The translations under genes were made by a program, and so were the position numbers. Under the pieces are notes generated by a model. It saw only the letters and a program-made list of their open reading frames with translations, did not search any database and was not told the origin of the DNA. DNA of 27,378 nt, from NCBI RefSeq assembly GCF_020166395.1, contig NZ_JAIQXU010000042.1:1-27378 (forward strand), given 5' to 3'. The stretch's first letter is position 1. Each line of letters begins with the position of its first letter. Source of the stretch: Deinococcus betulae. GTDB taxonomy: Bacteria > Deinococcota > Deinococci > Deinococcales > Deinococcaceae. Of the stretch, positions 1 to 7,977 are shown piece after piece.

Positions 1-1
1 C

Positions 2-298
2 TGCCGGACACACCCCTTCCTGGACGCTAACCCGGCCTATCTGGCCCCGCCGGGCACCCCGCCCGAGGTGCTGGACGCGGCGCGCGACGCTTACCTGAGT
101 GCCTGGACCGACCACCTGCCCTTGCCAGAGCTGCGCGCCCTGCACGCCGACGCCCTGCTGGCCGGCGAATTGCTGCGGGCTCTAGGCTACGTGGACGGCA
201 TTCAAGACGCGGTGGAGGACAAGTCCGAGTGGGCAGGCGCCCACCTTCATCATTTGCGCCGCCTGCTGCCGGCACAAGCAACCGCCCCCAGCAGCTAG
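2..298 (+). CDS. C-terminal part of a phosphotransferase-like protein (partial)
   Basis: An open frame enters from the left edge and ends at the TAG at 296-298, leaving 98 residues. The first visible residues, CRTHPFLD, resemble the HPF motif that follows the active site of aminoglycoside/choline phosphotransferase (APH) folds. The rest is a helical tail with 'YLSAW' and a long Leu/Ala/Arg-rich helix, which also fits the C-terminal helical lobe of that family. The catalytic HxD and DxD motifs lie outside the window, so the assignment rests on weak similarity only. It converges with the protease gene that ends at 328, with 29 nt between the stop codons. Function is uncertain. Confidence 0.4.
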   Translation, partial: CRTHPFLDANPAYLAPPGTPPEVLDAARDAYLSAWTDHLPLPELRALHADALLAGELLRALGYVDGIQDAVEDKSEWAGAHLHHLRRLLPAQATAPSS

Positions 299-327
299 CC
301 GAGGGCGGAGGAAATGACGGATCGGCG

Positions 328-1860
328 TTACTTCAGGCCCAGGGTGCAGGTGCCGGCGCCTGTGCCCTTGTCGTCGGCGTTCTTGTGGGTGGTGGCCGCG
401 CCGCGCACGGTGGCGCCGCTCAGGCCGGCGCGCTCGGTGGAGCAGACCAGAAAGGTCTTGTCGCTGCGCTGCACAATCAGGAAGAGTTCGCCGTCGGCGT
501 AGTCCAGAATCGCGCTGCTCGACTCGCTGCCGCGTGTGGCGGTGCCGTCAAACCCGCCTTCTGGATTGGCTTTGCTCAGCGCCACGTTGTAGGTGCCCAC
601 CGAGGTGAACGTGGCGGTCCAGGTCTGGCCGACTTTCAGGCTGGGGGGCCAGGCCAGGGCCGCGCCCCCCGCCGAAGCCGTGCCCGAGGTGGCCGAGGCA
701 CTGGTGCCCGCCGTCTTGGCTTTCAGGCTAACCACGCAGTCGCCGGCGCGGGTGCCGTCCGATTCCAGGTCCTTGAAGGCGTACACCGCGCCTTTCCAGT
801 CGCTGCTGCTCACCCCGCCCGGCTCCACGATGCAGCTGGTAAACGCCTTGCCGTCGCGCGTCCACTCAACCCAGACCTCGTTGTCGTCCTCGTCGTAGTA
901 AAAAAACGCGGTCTGACTCTGCGAGCCGCTGCGGGCGGTGCCCTTCAGGCCCCCGTCTTTGAGCAGTTCGGTCAGGTCCAGGGTCCAGGTGCCGGCCCCC
1001 GCGCTGCCCGTCACGCGCACGGTGCCGGCCACGCTGTTGCGGCCCGTGGCCAGGGTGGGAGGCCACAGCCCAGCCGCCCCCGAGCTGACGTTCGTGGTGG
1101 CGGTCACGGCCGCGCTGCCACTCTTTTTGACCACGAAACCGGTGACGTTGGGCGTAACCAGTCCCCAGGCCACCGCCAGCGGGCGCATAAAAGCGGTGCG
1201 CGAATTACCGCCGCCCGCCAGGCCCGCCGAATGCACGCCAATCAGGGCGCCGCTCTCGTCGTACACGCCGCCGCCGGAATTGCCGGGCCCGGTCTGGGCG
1301 TCGTGCTTGATCCACTGCCGGCCACTGCTTTCCAGGTCGTCCCCGGTAAAGCCGCCCACCGACCCGCGCGAGAACGAGATGGTGTAGCCGCCCGTACCCT
1401 GAAAGCCGAAGACAAAGATGTCGTCGCCAATGATCAGGCTGTTGGAATCACCCAGTTCTACAGAGGGCAGGTTCAGGCGGCTGACAGGCTTCTCGTCCTT
1501 GTCTTCCACGATTTGCACGATGGCCAGGTCGAGGTTGGGGTCACCGGCCACGACCTTCCCCCAGTAGGTGAACTCTGGTTCGCGGTCCACAAAGCGGATG
1601 GTCCGTACCTGAATCCAGTGGGACAGCACGCGGGTTTCGGGGTCCCCGACCACGTGGTAGTTGGTCAGGATGTACCCCTGAGGACTGATGATGGAGCCCG
1701 ACCCACGCGAACCGTCCAGATCGCCGTTCTGGTCGGTCGGCAGCAGCATCACGGTGGCCTGGATGATGCGCTCCCGAATATCCTTGGGCAGCGCCTGCGC
1801 GCCCCCCCAGCACCACAGCAGCAGGCCGCACAGCCAGGCCAGGACCCCAATGTTTCTCAT
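328..1860 (-). CDS. Secreted trypsin-like serine protease (S1C/HtrA-like) with two C-terminal repeat domains
   Basis: 510 residues. A hydrophobic N-terminus ending near AQA (about residue 23) is a Sec signal peptide, so the enzyme acts outside the membrane. Residues 25-235 are a trypsin-like protease domain with a complete triad: His69 in 'TNYHVVGD', Asp111 in 'NLDLAIVQI' and Ser195 in 'GPGNSGGG'. No PDZ domain follows, unlike DegP/HtrA. Residues 265-380 and 402-510 are instead two copies of one domain of about 110 residues, each starting with a WPPxL motif and each carrying two cysteines exactly 32 residues apart (C343/C375 and C473/C505), probably a disulphide in each copy. The Ala/Thr/Ser-rich stretch 381-401 is the linker. 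The ATG at 1860 has no Shine-Dalgarno; a TTAAAT box 5 nt upstream suggests an almost leaderless mRNA. Substrate unknown. Confidence 0.88.
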   Translation of the reverse strand: MRNIGVLAWLCGLLLWCWGGAQALPKDIRERIIQATVMLLPTDQNGDLDGSRGSGSIISPQGYILTNYHVVGDPETRVLSHWIQVRTIRFVDREPEFTYWGKVVAGDPNLDLAIVQIVEDKDEKPVSRLNLPSVELGDSNSLIIGDDIFVFGFQGTGGYTISFSRGSVGGFTGDDLESSGRQWIKHDAQTGPGNSGGGVYDESGALIGVHSAGLAGGGNSRTAFMRPLAVAWGLVTPNVTGFVVKKSGSAAVTATTNVSSGAAGLWPPTLATGRNSVAGTVRVTGSAGAGTWTLDLTELLKDGGLKGTARSGSQSQTAFFYYDEDDNEVWVEWTRDGKAFTSCIVEPGGVSSSDWKGAVYAFKDLESDGTRAGDCVVSLKAKTAGTSASATSGTASAGGAALAWPPSLKVGQTWTATFTSVGTYNVALSKANPEGGFDGTATRGSESSSAILDYADGELFLIVQRSDKTFLVCSTERAGLSGATVRGAATTHKNADDKGTGAGTCTLGLK

Positions 1861-1896
1861 GCTCTATTTAAGCGCGCGGTCAGTCAGCCTGTCTAG
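1861..1896 (-). promoter_or_regulatory. Candidate promoter of the serine protease gene
   Basis: On the minus strand TAGACA and TTAAAT are separated by 18 nt, and TTAAAT lies 5 nt before the protease ATG. Transcription would start at or next to the start codon. The hexamers match the consensus only in part, so this is a moderate call. Confidence 0.4.
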
Positions 1897-1972
1897 TAGA
1901 CAAAAGGCGGAGATTGACTGCTGAGGGCGGAGAAAAAAGGGGGTACACCCTCCGGATGCAGGTGGGTGGGGG

Positions 1973-2674
<702 letters not shown>

Positions 2675-2686
2675 AGGGTCAGTGTA
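2675..2686 (-). promoter_or_regulatory. -10 box giving a leaderless start for the DtxR/MntR gene
   Basis: On the minus strand TACACT is followed by GACCCT and then the ATG. A TANNNT box 6-7 nt before the start codon is the known signature of leaderless genes in Deinococcus. No Shine-Dalgarno sequence is present. Confidence 0.6.
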
Positions 2687-2737
2687 GCGGGGGCCAGTCT
2701 GGCTGGGCGAAGGTCCTGTTCGGGCCGCGCGCGCCCT

Positions 2738-2769
2738 CCTGACCGGTACAGCCCGCCTGTCAGGTCAGG
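2738..2769. promoter_or_regulatory. Inverted repeat between the divergent mntR-like and G8-protein genes
   Basis: CCTGACC and GGTCAGG are separated by 18 nt, and further pairing inside (ACAG with CTGT) makes a longer imperfect dyad. It lies in the only intergenic space shared by the regulator and the divergent operon, so it is a candidate operator. The binding protein is unknown. Confidence 0.4.
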
Positions 2770-2784
2770 TCCCACTTTAGGGGG

Positions 2785-2808
2785 ATGGCGGCTCTGTGGG
2801 GCCGCCAT
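2785..2808 (+). other. Perfect 8-bp hairpin upstream of the G8-protein gene
   Basis: ATGGCGGC and GCCGCCAT flank an 8-nt loop and end 14 nt before the ATG at 2823. There is no T-run, so it is not an intrinsic terminator. It may be an mRNA leader structure or a protein site. Confidence 0.4.
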
Positions 2809-2822
2809 AGGGTGCCTCCTAT

Positions 2823-5165
2823 ATGGTCCGCCTGCGCCCAGTCGCCCGCACGCTCCTGGGGCCACCGCTGCTGCTCGGAACGTTGGTGGTCGCGCTGGCG
2901 GTCAGTCTGGCCTGGCCCAGGTCACCCAGCCCGGCCCTGTGGTCTGACCCGCACACCTGGGGCGGCCACCTGCCTGTCGCTGGTCAGCGGGTCGTTATCC
3001 CGCCTGGCCAGCGCGTCGTGCTGGATATCAGCCCGCCGCCATTGGACGACCTGAACATCCAGGGCGAACTGCTGGTTCAAGACGGAGCTGGGGCACTTAC
3101 GCTGCGGGCCGCAACTATTCAGGTTGGCGGGCGGTGGCAGGCGGGCGAAGCCGTACGGCCCCTCAGGCGCCGCTTGACGGTCATTCTGGGCTCGGGCAGG
3201 CGCGTTGCTGCCGCGACCAACGGCCTGGTCACGGTGCTGGCCGGCGGCACCCTTGAACTCTGGGGGCTACGGCCCAGCCGCTGGACCCATCTGACGCGCT
3301 CGGTGCGGGCCGGCAGCCGCACCCTGCAGCTGGCCACACCCGTCAACTGGCCGATGGGCACGGTGCTAACCCTGGCCCCCACCGGGTTTGACCTGATGGA
3401 AGCCGAACGGGTCCAGGTCGCGGCGCGCTCGCCCGACGGCCGGCAGCTTACCCTCCAGGCGCCCCTGCGCTTCCCCCATTTTGGCCAGGTTACACGCGGC
3501 GTGGACGAGCGGGCCGAGGTGGGGGCCCTGACCCGCACCATTTCGCTGACCAGCGCTGCGGCGGCGCGCCGGGCCGAGCTAGGTGGCGGCGTGATGGTGC
3601 TGGCAGGCGGCACCCTCAGGGCCAGCGGCGTGGCGTTCAGCGGCCTGGGCCGCGCCGGCCAGAAAGGCTTTTATCCCGTTCACTTTCACCGGGCTGGTGA
3701 GCAGGGGCAGTCCTTTGTTGAGGACTCCAGCTTCTATGGGAACTTCAACCGGTGCCTGACCCTGCACGGCACCCAGCACGCGCGCATTGAGGGCAACGTG
3801 ACTTTTGATGCCGTTGGCCACTGCTTCTTTTTAGAAGACGGCACCGAGACCGGCAATCAGCTGCTGGGCAACCTGGCGGTTCAGACACGCGGCGCGCCGC
3901 CTGAAACTGCGATTCTGGAGACAGATAGAGTGGCGGCGGCCTATTGGATCACCAACCCTGACAATGTCCTGAGGGGCAATGTGGCGGCGGGGGCCGAACA
4001 CTCGGGGTTCTGGTACTCCTTGCCCCCCGAACCTCAGGGCGACGGCGTGACCGCTGCAGAGCATCAGACCATTCGGCCCCGGCGCACGAATCTGGGGGTC
4101 TTTCAGGACAATGTGGCCCATTCGACTGGGCACACCGGGCTGTTCGTGGACAACCTGCGCAATCCTCCGGGCGTGCTGGAGGCGCCCAACTACAGCCCCG
4201 CACGCCGGGCCGAGTTTCAGGGGCTGACCGCCTACAAAAATCGCCGGCGCGGCGCCTGGCTCAGGGGCACCAATTTGCGCCTCAGCGGCGTCCGGCTGGC
4301 GGACAACGCGATTGGGGTGACCTTTGCGGCCGCCGACACGGAACTGGTCGGCGGCGTGGTAGTCGGGGAAAGCCAGAACCGCACCGGCCCCCCCAAACCG
4401 CAGGAACCTCACTTTCCTCTGCGCGGCTTCGAGTTCTACGACGGGCCCGTGACGGTTCAGGACATCCACTTTACCCAGTTCGTTTCGACACCCACGCGGC
4501 CTGCAGGCGCGCTGGGGGCGCTGCAATTCAGCCCCTTCTTTTTTCATCCAGCCAGTCAGGCCGCGCGGCTGCAGTTCTCGAACGCGCAGCCTGTTTACCT
4601 GGCCCCCAGGCCCCTGCCGGTCCCTGAAGACGCCGGCGCAGACGGCTACCGCAGCGCAGCCTTTCTGGATATGGACGGCTCGGTGACGGGACAGGCGGGC
4701 ACCTCGGTGCTTCTCGCCACGCCGTTTCTGACCAACACCAGCGCCTGTCAGGCGCGGCCGACCTGGGGGGCCGTGAGCTGCGCCGGTTCGCCAGTGAGTC
4801 TGTTCATCGTGAACATGGACACGGCGCCGCAAGCCTTTGGGCCCGTCAAGCTCCGCCGGGAGGATGGCGCCCACATGATGCTGCGGGGCAATCCCCGCGA
4901 AGGACCCAACCGCGCCTTTCAAACCAACCTCTGGGCCGACCACACCTACGCCCTGACGCCCGCAACCTGGCCGGGGCATGTGCGGCTGGCCGCCCACCAC
5001 CTGGCCGCGCAGCAGGTCCTCCGACTGACCCTCAGGACCCGGCGGCCGGCCCGGATAGACCTGGCGCCTGGCAGCAAGGCCAGCTGGAGTGCTGGGCAGC
5101 TTCGCCTGGAGTTCCGAGCGCCGCCCGCCGGGGCAGAGGCGGCCGTGGTGGACCTATGGTTATGA
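2823..5165 (+). CDS. G8-domain / parallel beta-helix protein related to CEMIP/TMEM2
   Basis: 780 residues. A hydrophobic segment at about 12-31 is a signal anchor or signal peptide. Residues 40-160 match a G8 domain ('LPVAGQRVVIPPGQRVVLD', then repeated glycine and beta-strand motifs). Residues 230-520 form a right-handed beta-helix (PbH1 repeats) with the motifs typical of CEMIP, TMEM2 and PKHD1L1 proteins: 'YPVHFHR' (284-290), 'FNRCLTLHGT' (308-317) and 'GHCFFLEDG' (332-340). Animal relatives bind or help degrade hyaluronan; most bacterial members are uncharacterised. A carbohydrate-binding or polysaccharide-cleaving role at the cell surface is inferred and is supported by the overlapping polysaccharide deacetylase gene. 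The start lacks a Shine-Dalgarno sequence; TAGGGT lies 9 nt upstream. Residues 520-780 are not recognised. Confidence 0.8.
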   Translation: MVRLRPVARTLLGPPLLLGTLVVALAVSLAWPRSPSPALWSDPHTWGGHLPVAGQRVVIPPGQRVVLDISPPPLDDLNIQGELLVQDGAGALTLRAATIQVGGRWQAGEAVRPLRRRLTVILGSGRRVAAATNGLVTVLAGGTLELWGLRPSRWTHLTRSVRAGSRTLQLATPVNWPMGTVLTLAPTGFDLMEAERVQVAARSPDGRQLTLQAPLRFPHFGQVTRGVDERAEVGALTRTISLTSAAAARRAELGGGVMVLAGGTLRASGVAFSGLGRAGQKGFYPVHFHRAGEQGQSFVEDSSFYGNFNRCLTLHGTQHARIEGNVTFDAVGHCFFLEDGTETGNQLLGNLAVQTRGAPPETAILETDRVAAAYWITNPDNVLRGNVAAGAEHSGFWYSLPPEPQGDGVTAAEHQTIRPRRTNLGVFQDNVAHSTGHTGLFVDNLRNPPGVLEAPNYSPARRAEFQGLTAYKNRRRGAWLRGTNLRLSGVRLADNAIGVTFAAADTELVGGVVVGESQNRTGPPKPQEPHFPLRGFEFYDGPVTVQDIHFTQFVSTPTRPAGALGALQFSPFFFHPASQAARLQFSNAQPVYLAPRPLPVPEDAGADGYRSAAFLDMDGSVTGQAGTSVLLATPFLTNTSACQARPTWGAVSCAGSPVSLFIVNMDTAPQAFGPVKLRREDGAHMMLRGNPREGPNRAFQTNLWADHTYALTPATWPGHVRLAAHHLAAQQVLRLTLRTRRPARIDLAPGSKASWSAGQLRLEFRAPPAGAEAAVVDLWL

Positions 5166-6295
5166 GGCGCTGGCGCGCGCTGCTGGCCGCTGGAGCGGTC
5201 CTGCTGCTGGGCCTGACGCCAGTGGCCAGAACCGGGGCGCCCACGCCCGCCACACTTGACCTGGTGGGACCGGTCGCGCAGCAGCGGCTCCACCTCTCCG
5301 CCGCCGCGTCCCTGCATCTGCGCAGCAACGGTTTTGTCAGCATGGCCTTCGTGGCCCTGACCATCCGGCACACACCTGGCTCTATGAAGGCGGAGGAGGC
5401 CCTGGCTGTTCAGGCAGTGAACGCCGCCTACCAGGCCTTTCCAGATCTGGCCGAGGTCGACGTGGCCCTCTTTGAGGCGGGTCAATACCTGGGCTTTGCC
5501 TCCCGCGCGGCACCTCCCCTCCTCACCCTTTCGGTGCCGGCCCAGCAGCGCCCAATCTTCGCCTGGGCCCTGAGGCGCGGCACTTACCCACGGGTGTGGC
5601 CAGCCAGCACCCCCGACCTGATGGCTCCAGCCCCTATTGCGCCGCTCCCAACCAGGCGGCCAATCTGGCGCGGCGCCGGGACCACCCAGGACGCCGCACT
5701 GACCCTTGATGACGCCCCGCACCCACTGTATACACCCCTGCTGCTGGACCTGCTGCGCCGCTATGGCGTACCCGCCACCTTCTTTGTCATCGGTCAGAAT
5801 GCAGAGCACTACCCCTATTTCGTGCGCGACATGGTGAAGGCCGGGCACCAGGTGGGCAACCACACCTATTCCCACGCGCTGCTGAAGACCCTGACCGCAG
5901 GAGAAGTCCGCTCGGAGCTGGCGCGGACATCCGGGCTGCTCAGGCACCTAACCGGTCAGGACATCACGGCCTTCCGGCCCCCCGGCGGCGGACTGAATGC
6001 CGCTGTGCTGGGCGCCGCCGCTGCGCAGGGGCTCAGGACAGTCATGTGGAGCCACGACGCCGGCGACTACCTGAAGGCAGACGCCCAGAGCCTGCAAAAA
6101 GCGTTCGCGCACCACCTGCACCCCGGCCAAATCACGCTGCTGCACGACAAAGTCGACAGCACCCTGGGCGCCCTTCCGGCCATGATTCAGGCCGCGCAGG
6201 CCAGGGGGTATGCCTTGCGAACGGTCGACGGCCTGCTCAGCCCCGAGCCGGCACGGAGGCTTGCAGCCCACCAACCTGCACCGGCGGCGCCGTAG
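5162..6295 (+). CDS. Exported polysaccharide deacetylase (NodB/CE4 family)
   Basis: The ATG at 5162 overlaps the stop of the G8 gene as ATGA and is preferred; an in-frame ATG at 5156 would add two residues (numbers below count from 5156, 379 aa). Residues 4-27 are a signal peptide. The NodB domain covers about 175-362: motif 1 'TLDDAPH' (Asp185, Asp186), motif 2 'HTYSH' (His236, His240), motif 3 'RPPGGG' (Arg274), and motif 5 'LLHD' with His330. The catalytic base and metal ligands (D, H, H) are all present, so it should be an active metal-dependent de-N-acetylase of a GlcNAc-type polymer. Motif 1 reads TLDDAP instead of the usual TFDDGP. Residues 28-170 form an N-terminal domain not recognised. 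Translational coupling implies that it acts with the G8 protein on the same envelope or extracellular polysaccharide. Confidence 0.9.
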   Translation: MRRWRALLAAGAVLLLGLTPVARTGAPTPATLDLVGPVAQQRLHLSAAASLHLRSNGFVSMAFVALTIRHTPGSMKAEEALAVQAVNAAYQAFPDLAEVDVALFEAGQYLGFASRAAPPLLTLSVPAQQRPIFAWALRRGTYPRVWPASTPDLMAPAPIAPLPTRRPIWRGAGTTQDAALTLDDAPHPLYTPLLLDLLRRYGVPATFFVIGQNAEHYPYFVRDMVKAGHQVGNHTYSHALLKTLTAGEVRSELARTSGLLRHLTGQDITAFRPPGGGLNAAVLGAAAAQGLRTVMWSHDAGDYLKADAQSLQKAFAHHLHPGQITLLHDKVDSTLGALPAMIQAAQARGYALRTVDGLLSPEPARRLAAHQPAPAAP

Positions 6296-6345
6296 GGTCA
6301 GAGGAAGGCCGTTTTTCCCTACACCGGGCACTGGGCGGGCCGGAG

Positions 6346-6377
6346 GGAACTTTTGCGGCCGCTGCTCCCTCTAACAT
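6346..6377 (+). promoter_or_regulatory. ECF-type promoter in front of the sigma-factor operon
   Basis: GGAACTT (6346-6352), 17 nt, then TCTAAC (6370-6375). This matches the RpoE-type consensus (GGAACTT, about 16 nt, TCTRA), which suggests that the sigma factor transcribes its own operon. The overlapping TAACAT (6372-6377) could also serve the housekeeping sigma factor. Confidence 0.55.
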
Positions 6378-6382
6378 TCGAG

Positions 6383-6937
6383 GTGCCCTTGAATGACCCC
6401 TACGCCCCCCTGCCAGACCGCGACCTGGTCCGCCTCGCCCTGCGCGACGAGGCCGCGTTCGAGGCGCTCGTGAAGCGCCACGCGGCGGGCATTCACCGCC
6501 TAGCGGCCAGCCTGGTGGGGCCCGGCGCCGCCGATGACGTGGTGCAGGAGGTCTTGATCAGCCTGCACCGGTCACTGAAGACCTTCCGGGGGGAGGCGCA
6601 GTTCAGCACTTGGCTGCACCGCGTCACCCTGAACGCCTGTTACGGCGCCCTCAAAGCCCGGCCCACCGTGCCGCTCGAAGGCCAGCCCGAGCCACACGCC
6701 CCGCACGACCCTGCCCGCAGCGGCGAGCAGGCCCAGGTCCGCGAGCGCCTGGCCGCCGCCCTGGCCCAGCTGCCGCGTGATCAGCGCGAAGCCATTGCTC
6801 TGCGCGAACTCTCGGGCCTGGACTACGCCGAGATTGCCCAGGTGACCGGCGCCGAGCTGGGCACCGTCAAGAGCCGCATTGCCCGCGCCCGCACTGCCCT
6901 GCGCGCGTGGCTGACCAACGCCGGAGTGACCCCATGA
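6383..6937 (+). CDS. ECF RNA polymerase sigma factor (RpoE-like)
   Basis: About 184 residues from GTG 6383. A sigma-2 region ('[13 protein letters not shown]', '[19 protein letters not shown]', '[14 protein letters not shown]') and a sigma-4 region with helix-turn-helix ('[19 protein letters not shown]', '[15 protein letters not shown]') are joined by a short linker; regions 1.1 and 3 are absent, as in ECF sigma factors. The longer frame from TTG 6353 is unlikely because that codon lies in the spacer of the apparent promoter. GTG 6383 or TTG 6389 would give a leaderless or nearly leaderless mRNA. The stop overlaps the next gene as ATGA, and the two downstream genes look like its regulators. 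It probably directs an envelope-stress response, and its own operon is the first candidate target. Confidence 0.92.
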   Translation: MPLNDPYAPLPDRDLVRLALRDEAAFEALVKRHAAGIHRLAASLVGPGAADDVVQEVLISLHRSLKTFRGEAQFSTWLHRVTLNACYGALKARPTVPLEGQPEPHAPHDPARSGEQAQVRERLAAALAQLPRDQREAIALRELSGLDYAEIAQVTGAELGTVKSRIARARTALRAWLTNAGVTP

Positions 6938-7194
6938 CCCGTCCTGACGACCTGGAGACCCTCTTTGCCCAGGCGCGCACCCTCTCGCCTGCCGATGAGG
7001 GTGCCGCCGAGCGCTTTCTGACCCGTTTCCGGGCAGCGGCCCCACCGCGCCGGCCCCGCCCCGCCGCCTGGTGGCCCACCCTGCTGGCCTCGGCCGCCGT
7101 GGTGGCGGGGCTGCTGACCCTGTGCCCGGCCCCGGACCTGCCGGCCAGCGCCGCCTACGACGCCTACCAGAGCGCCTGGGGAGAGGGCTGGTGA
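6934..7194 (+). CDS. Small single-TM protein, probable anti-sigma factor
   Basis: 86 residues, start ATGA-overlapped with the sigma-factor stop. The acidic and helical N-terminal 40 residues ('[13 protein letters not shown]', '[12 protein letters not shown]') would face the cytoplasm, followed by a proline/arginine-rich stretch, one membrane helix at about 44-63 and a short external tail of about 22 residues. Position and topology match RseA-type anti-sigma factors, which hold an ECF sigma factor at the membrane. There is no zinc-binding HxxxCxxC motif and the protein is much shorter than RseA (about 216 aa). The anti-sigma role is inferred from context, not from sequence identity. A longer frame starts at 6907 but would overlap sigma region 4. 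Confidence 0.65.
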   Translation: MTRPDDLETLFAQARTLSPADEGAAERFLTRFRAAAPPRRPRPAAWWPTLLASAAVVAGLLTLCPAPDLPASAAYDAYQSAWGEGW

Positions 7195-7955
7195 GGCGCG
7201 CCCTGGCCCTGCTGACCCTGCTGGGGAGCGCCGCCCAGGCGGCCGACGTGGACGACGTCCTGAACGCCCTGAAACGCGCCCGCACCCTGGTGGCGCGCGG
7301 CCAGGCCGAGGTCACGGTGCTGTTTCCACCGCGCGAGGTGCCGACCCGCCGCGCCGCCGCCCTGCCTGTCCTGACCGTGCGCCCGGCGCTGGTGCAGCAG
7401 AACTTCGCGGTCACGCGCCTGGGCGCCGCAGCAGTGGCAGGCCGCCCGGCGGTCCTGTTTGAGCTGATCCCCAAGGTGGGCCAGGCCGCCCGCTGGCGCC
7501 TGTGGGTGGATGAAGTCTGGAAGGTGCCCCTGGCCTTCGAGGAGCGCAGTGCGGGCGGCGACCTGGCCCGGCGCGCCGTGTTTACGAAGGTGGGGGCAAC
7601 CCTCACACGGCAGGCCCTGGCCCAGCCCCCACTGCCGGGCGGTCTGGCCGACGCCCTGGCCCGTGCCCTACCGGGCCTGCGCCTGCCGCCTGGGTTCGTG
7701 CCGTCTGGTATCGGCGCCCGTCCCGCTGGGCGCGAGGTCACACTGACCGACGGCCTGAACACCCTGACCCTGGTGGTGGCGCGGCGGAACGTCAAGGCGG
7801 CGCCGGGGGTGGCCTCGCGGCGGGTGGGCGGCGCCTACGTGTGGCTGGTGGGCAACCTCCCGCACAATGAACTGAACGCCGCCCTGGCCGGTATCCGCCG
7901 CGCCGACGAGGCCCCGCTGGGAACTTTTCAGGCTGCTCCGTCCTCTCATCCGTAA
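7191..7955 (+). CDS. RseB/MucB-like exported sigma-factor regulatory protein
   Basis: 254 residues from GTG 7191, which overlaps the previous stop as GTGA. A signal peptide ends at about residue 18 (AQAAD). The N-terminal domain has the LolA-like core of RseB, including '[18 protein letters not shown]' (101-118) followed by 'AVFTKV' (129-134), matching the family's RLWVDPETGLPL...FT pattern. The C-terminal domain has 'LPPGFVPSG' (165-173), '[13 protein letters not shown]' (185-197) and '[18 protein letters not shown]' (218-235), matching the LPpGF...SDGLaslSVF...VGevP pattern. RseB binds the external part of the anti-sigma factor and senses envelope damage. Gene order sigma, TM protein, RseB-like is that of rpoE-rseA-rseB. 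Motif matches were made by eye. Confidence 0.72.
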   Translation: MRRALALLTLLGSAAQAADVDDVLNALKRARTLVARGQAEVTVLFPPREVPTRRAAALPVLTVRPALVQQNFAVTRLGAAAVAGRPAVLFELIPKVGQAARWRLWVDEVWKVPLAFEERSAGGDLARRAVFTKVGATLTRQALAQPPLPGGLADALARALPGLRLPPGFVPSGIGARPAGREVTLTDGLNTLTLVVARRNVKAAPGVASRRVGGAYVWLVGNLPHNELNAALAGIRRADEAPLGTFQAAPSSHP

Positions 7956-7977
7956 ATCCCCCTTTTCAGGAGTCCCC

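Noticed and set aside
229..1896. Long plus-strand frame (555 codons) opposite the protease gene
   Set aside because: It is Gly/Ala/Arg/His-rich with no domain, and lies antisense to a protease with an intact triad. High-GC DNA gives such shadow frames.
6353..6382. TTG 6353 as start of the sigma factor
   Set aside because: It falls between the -35 and -10 boxes of the apparent promoter.
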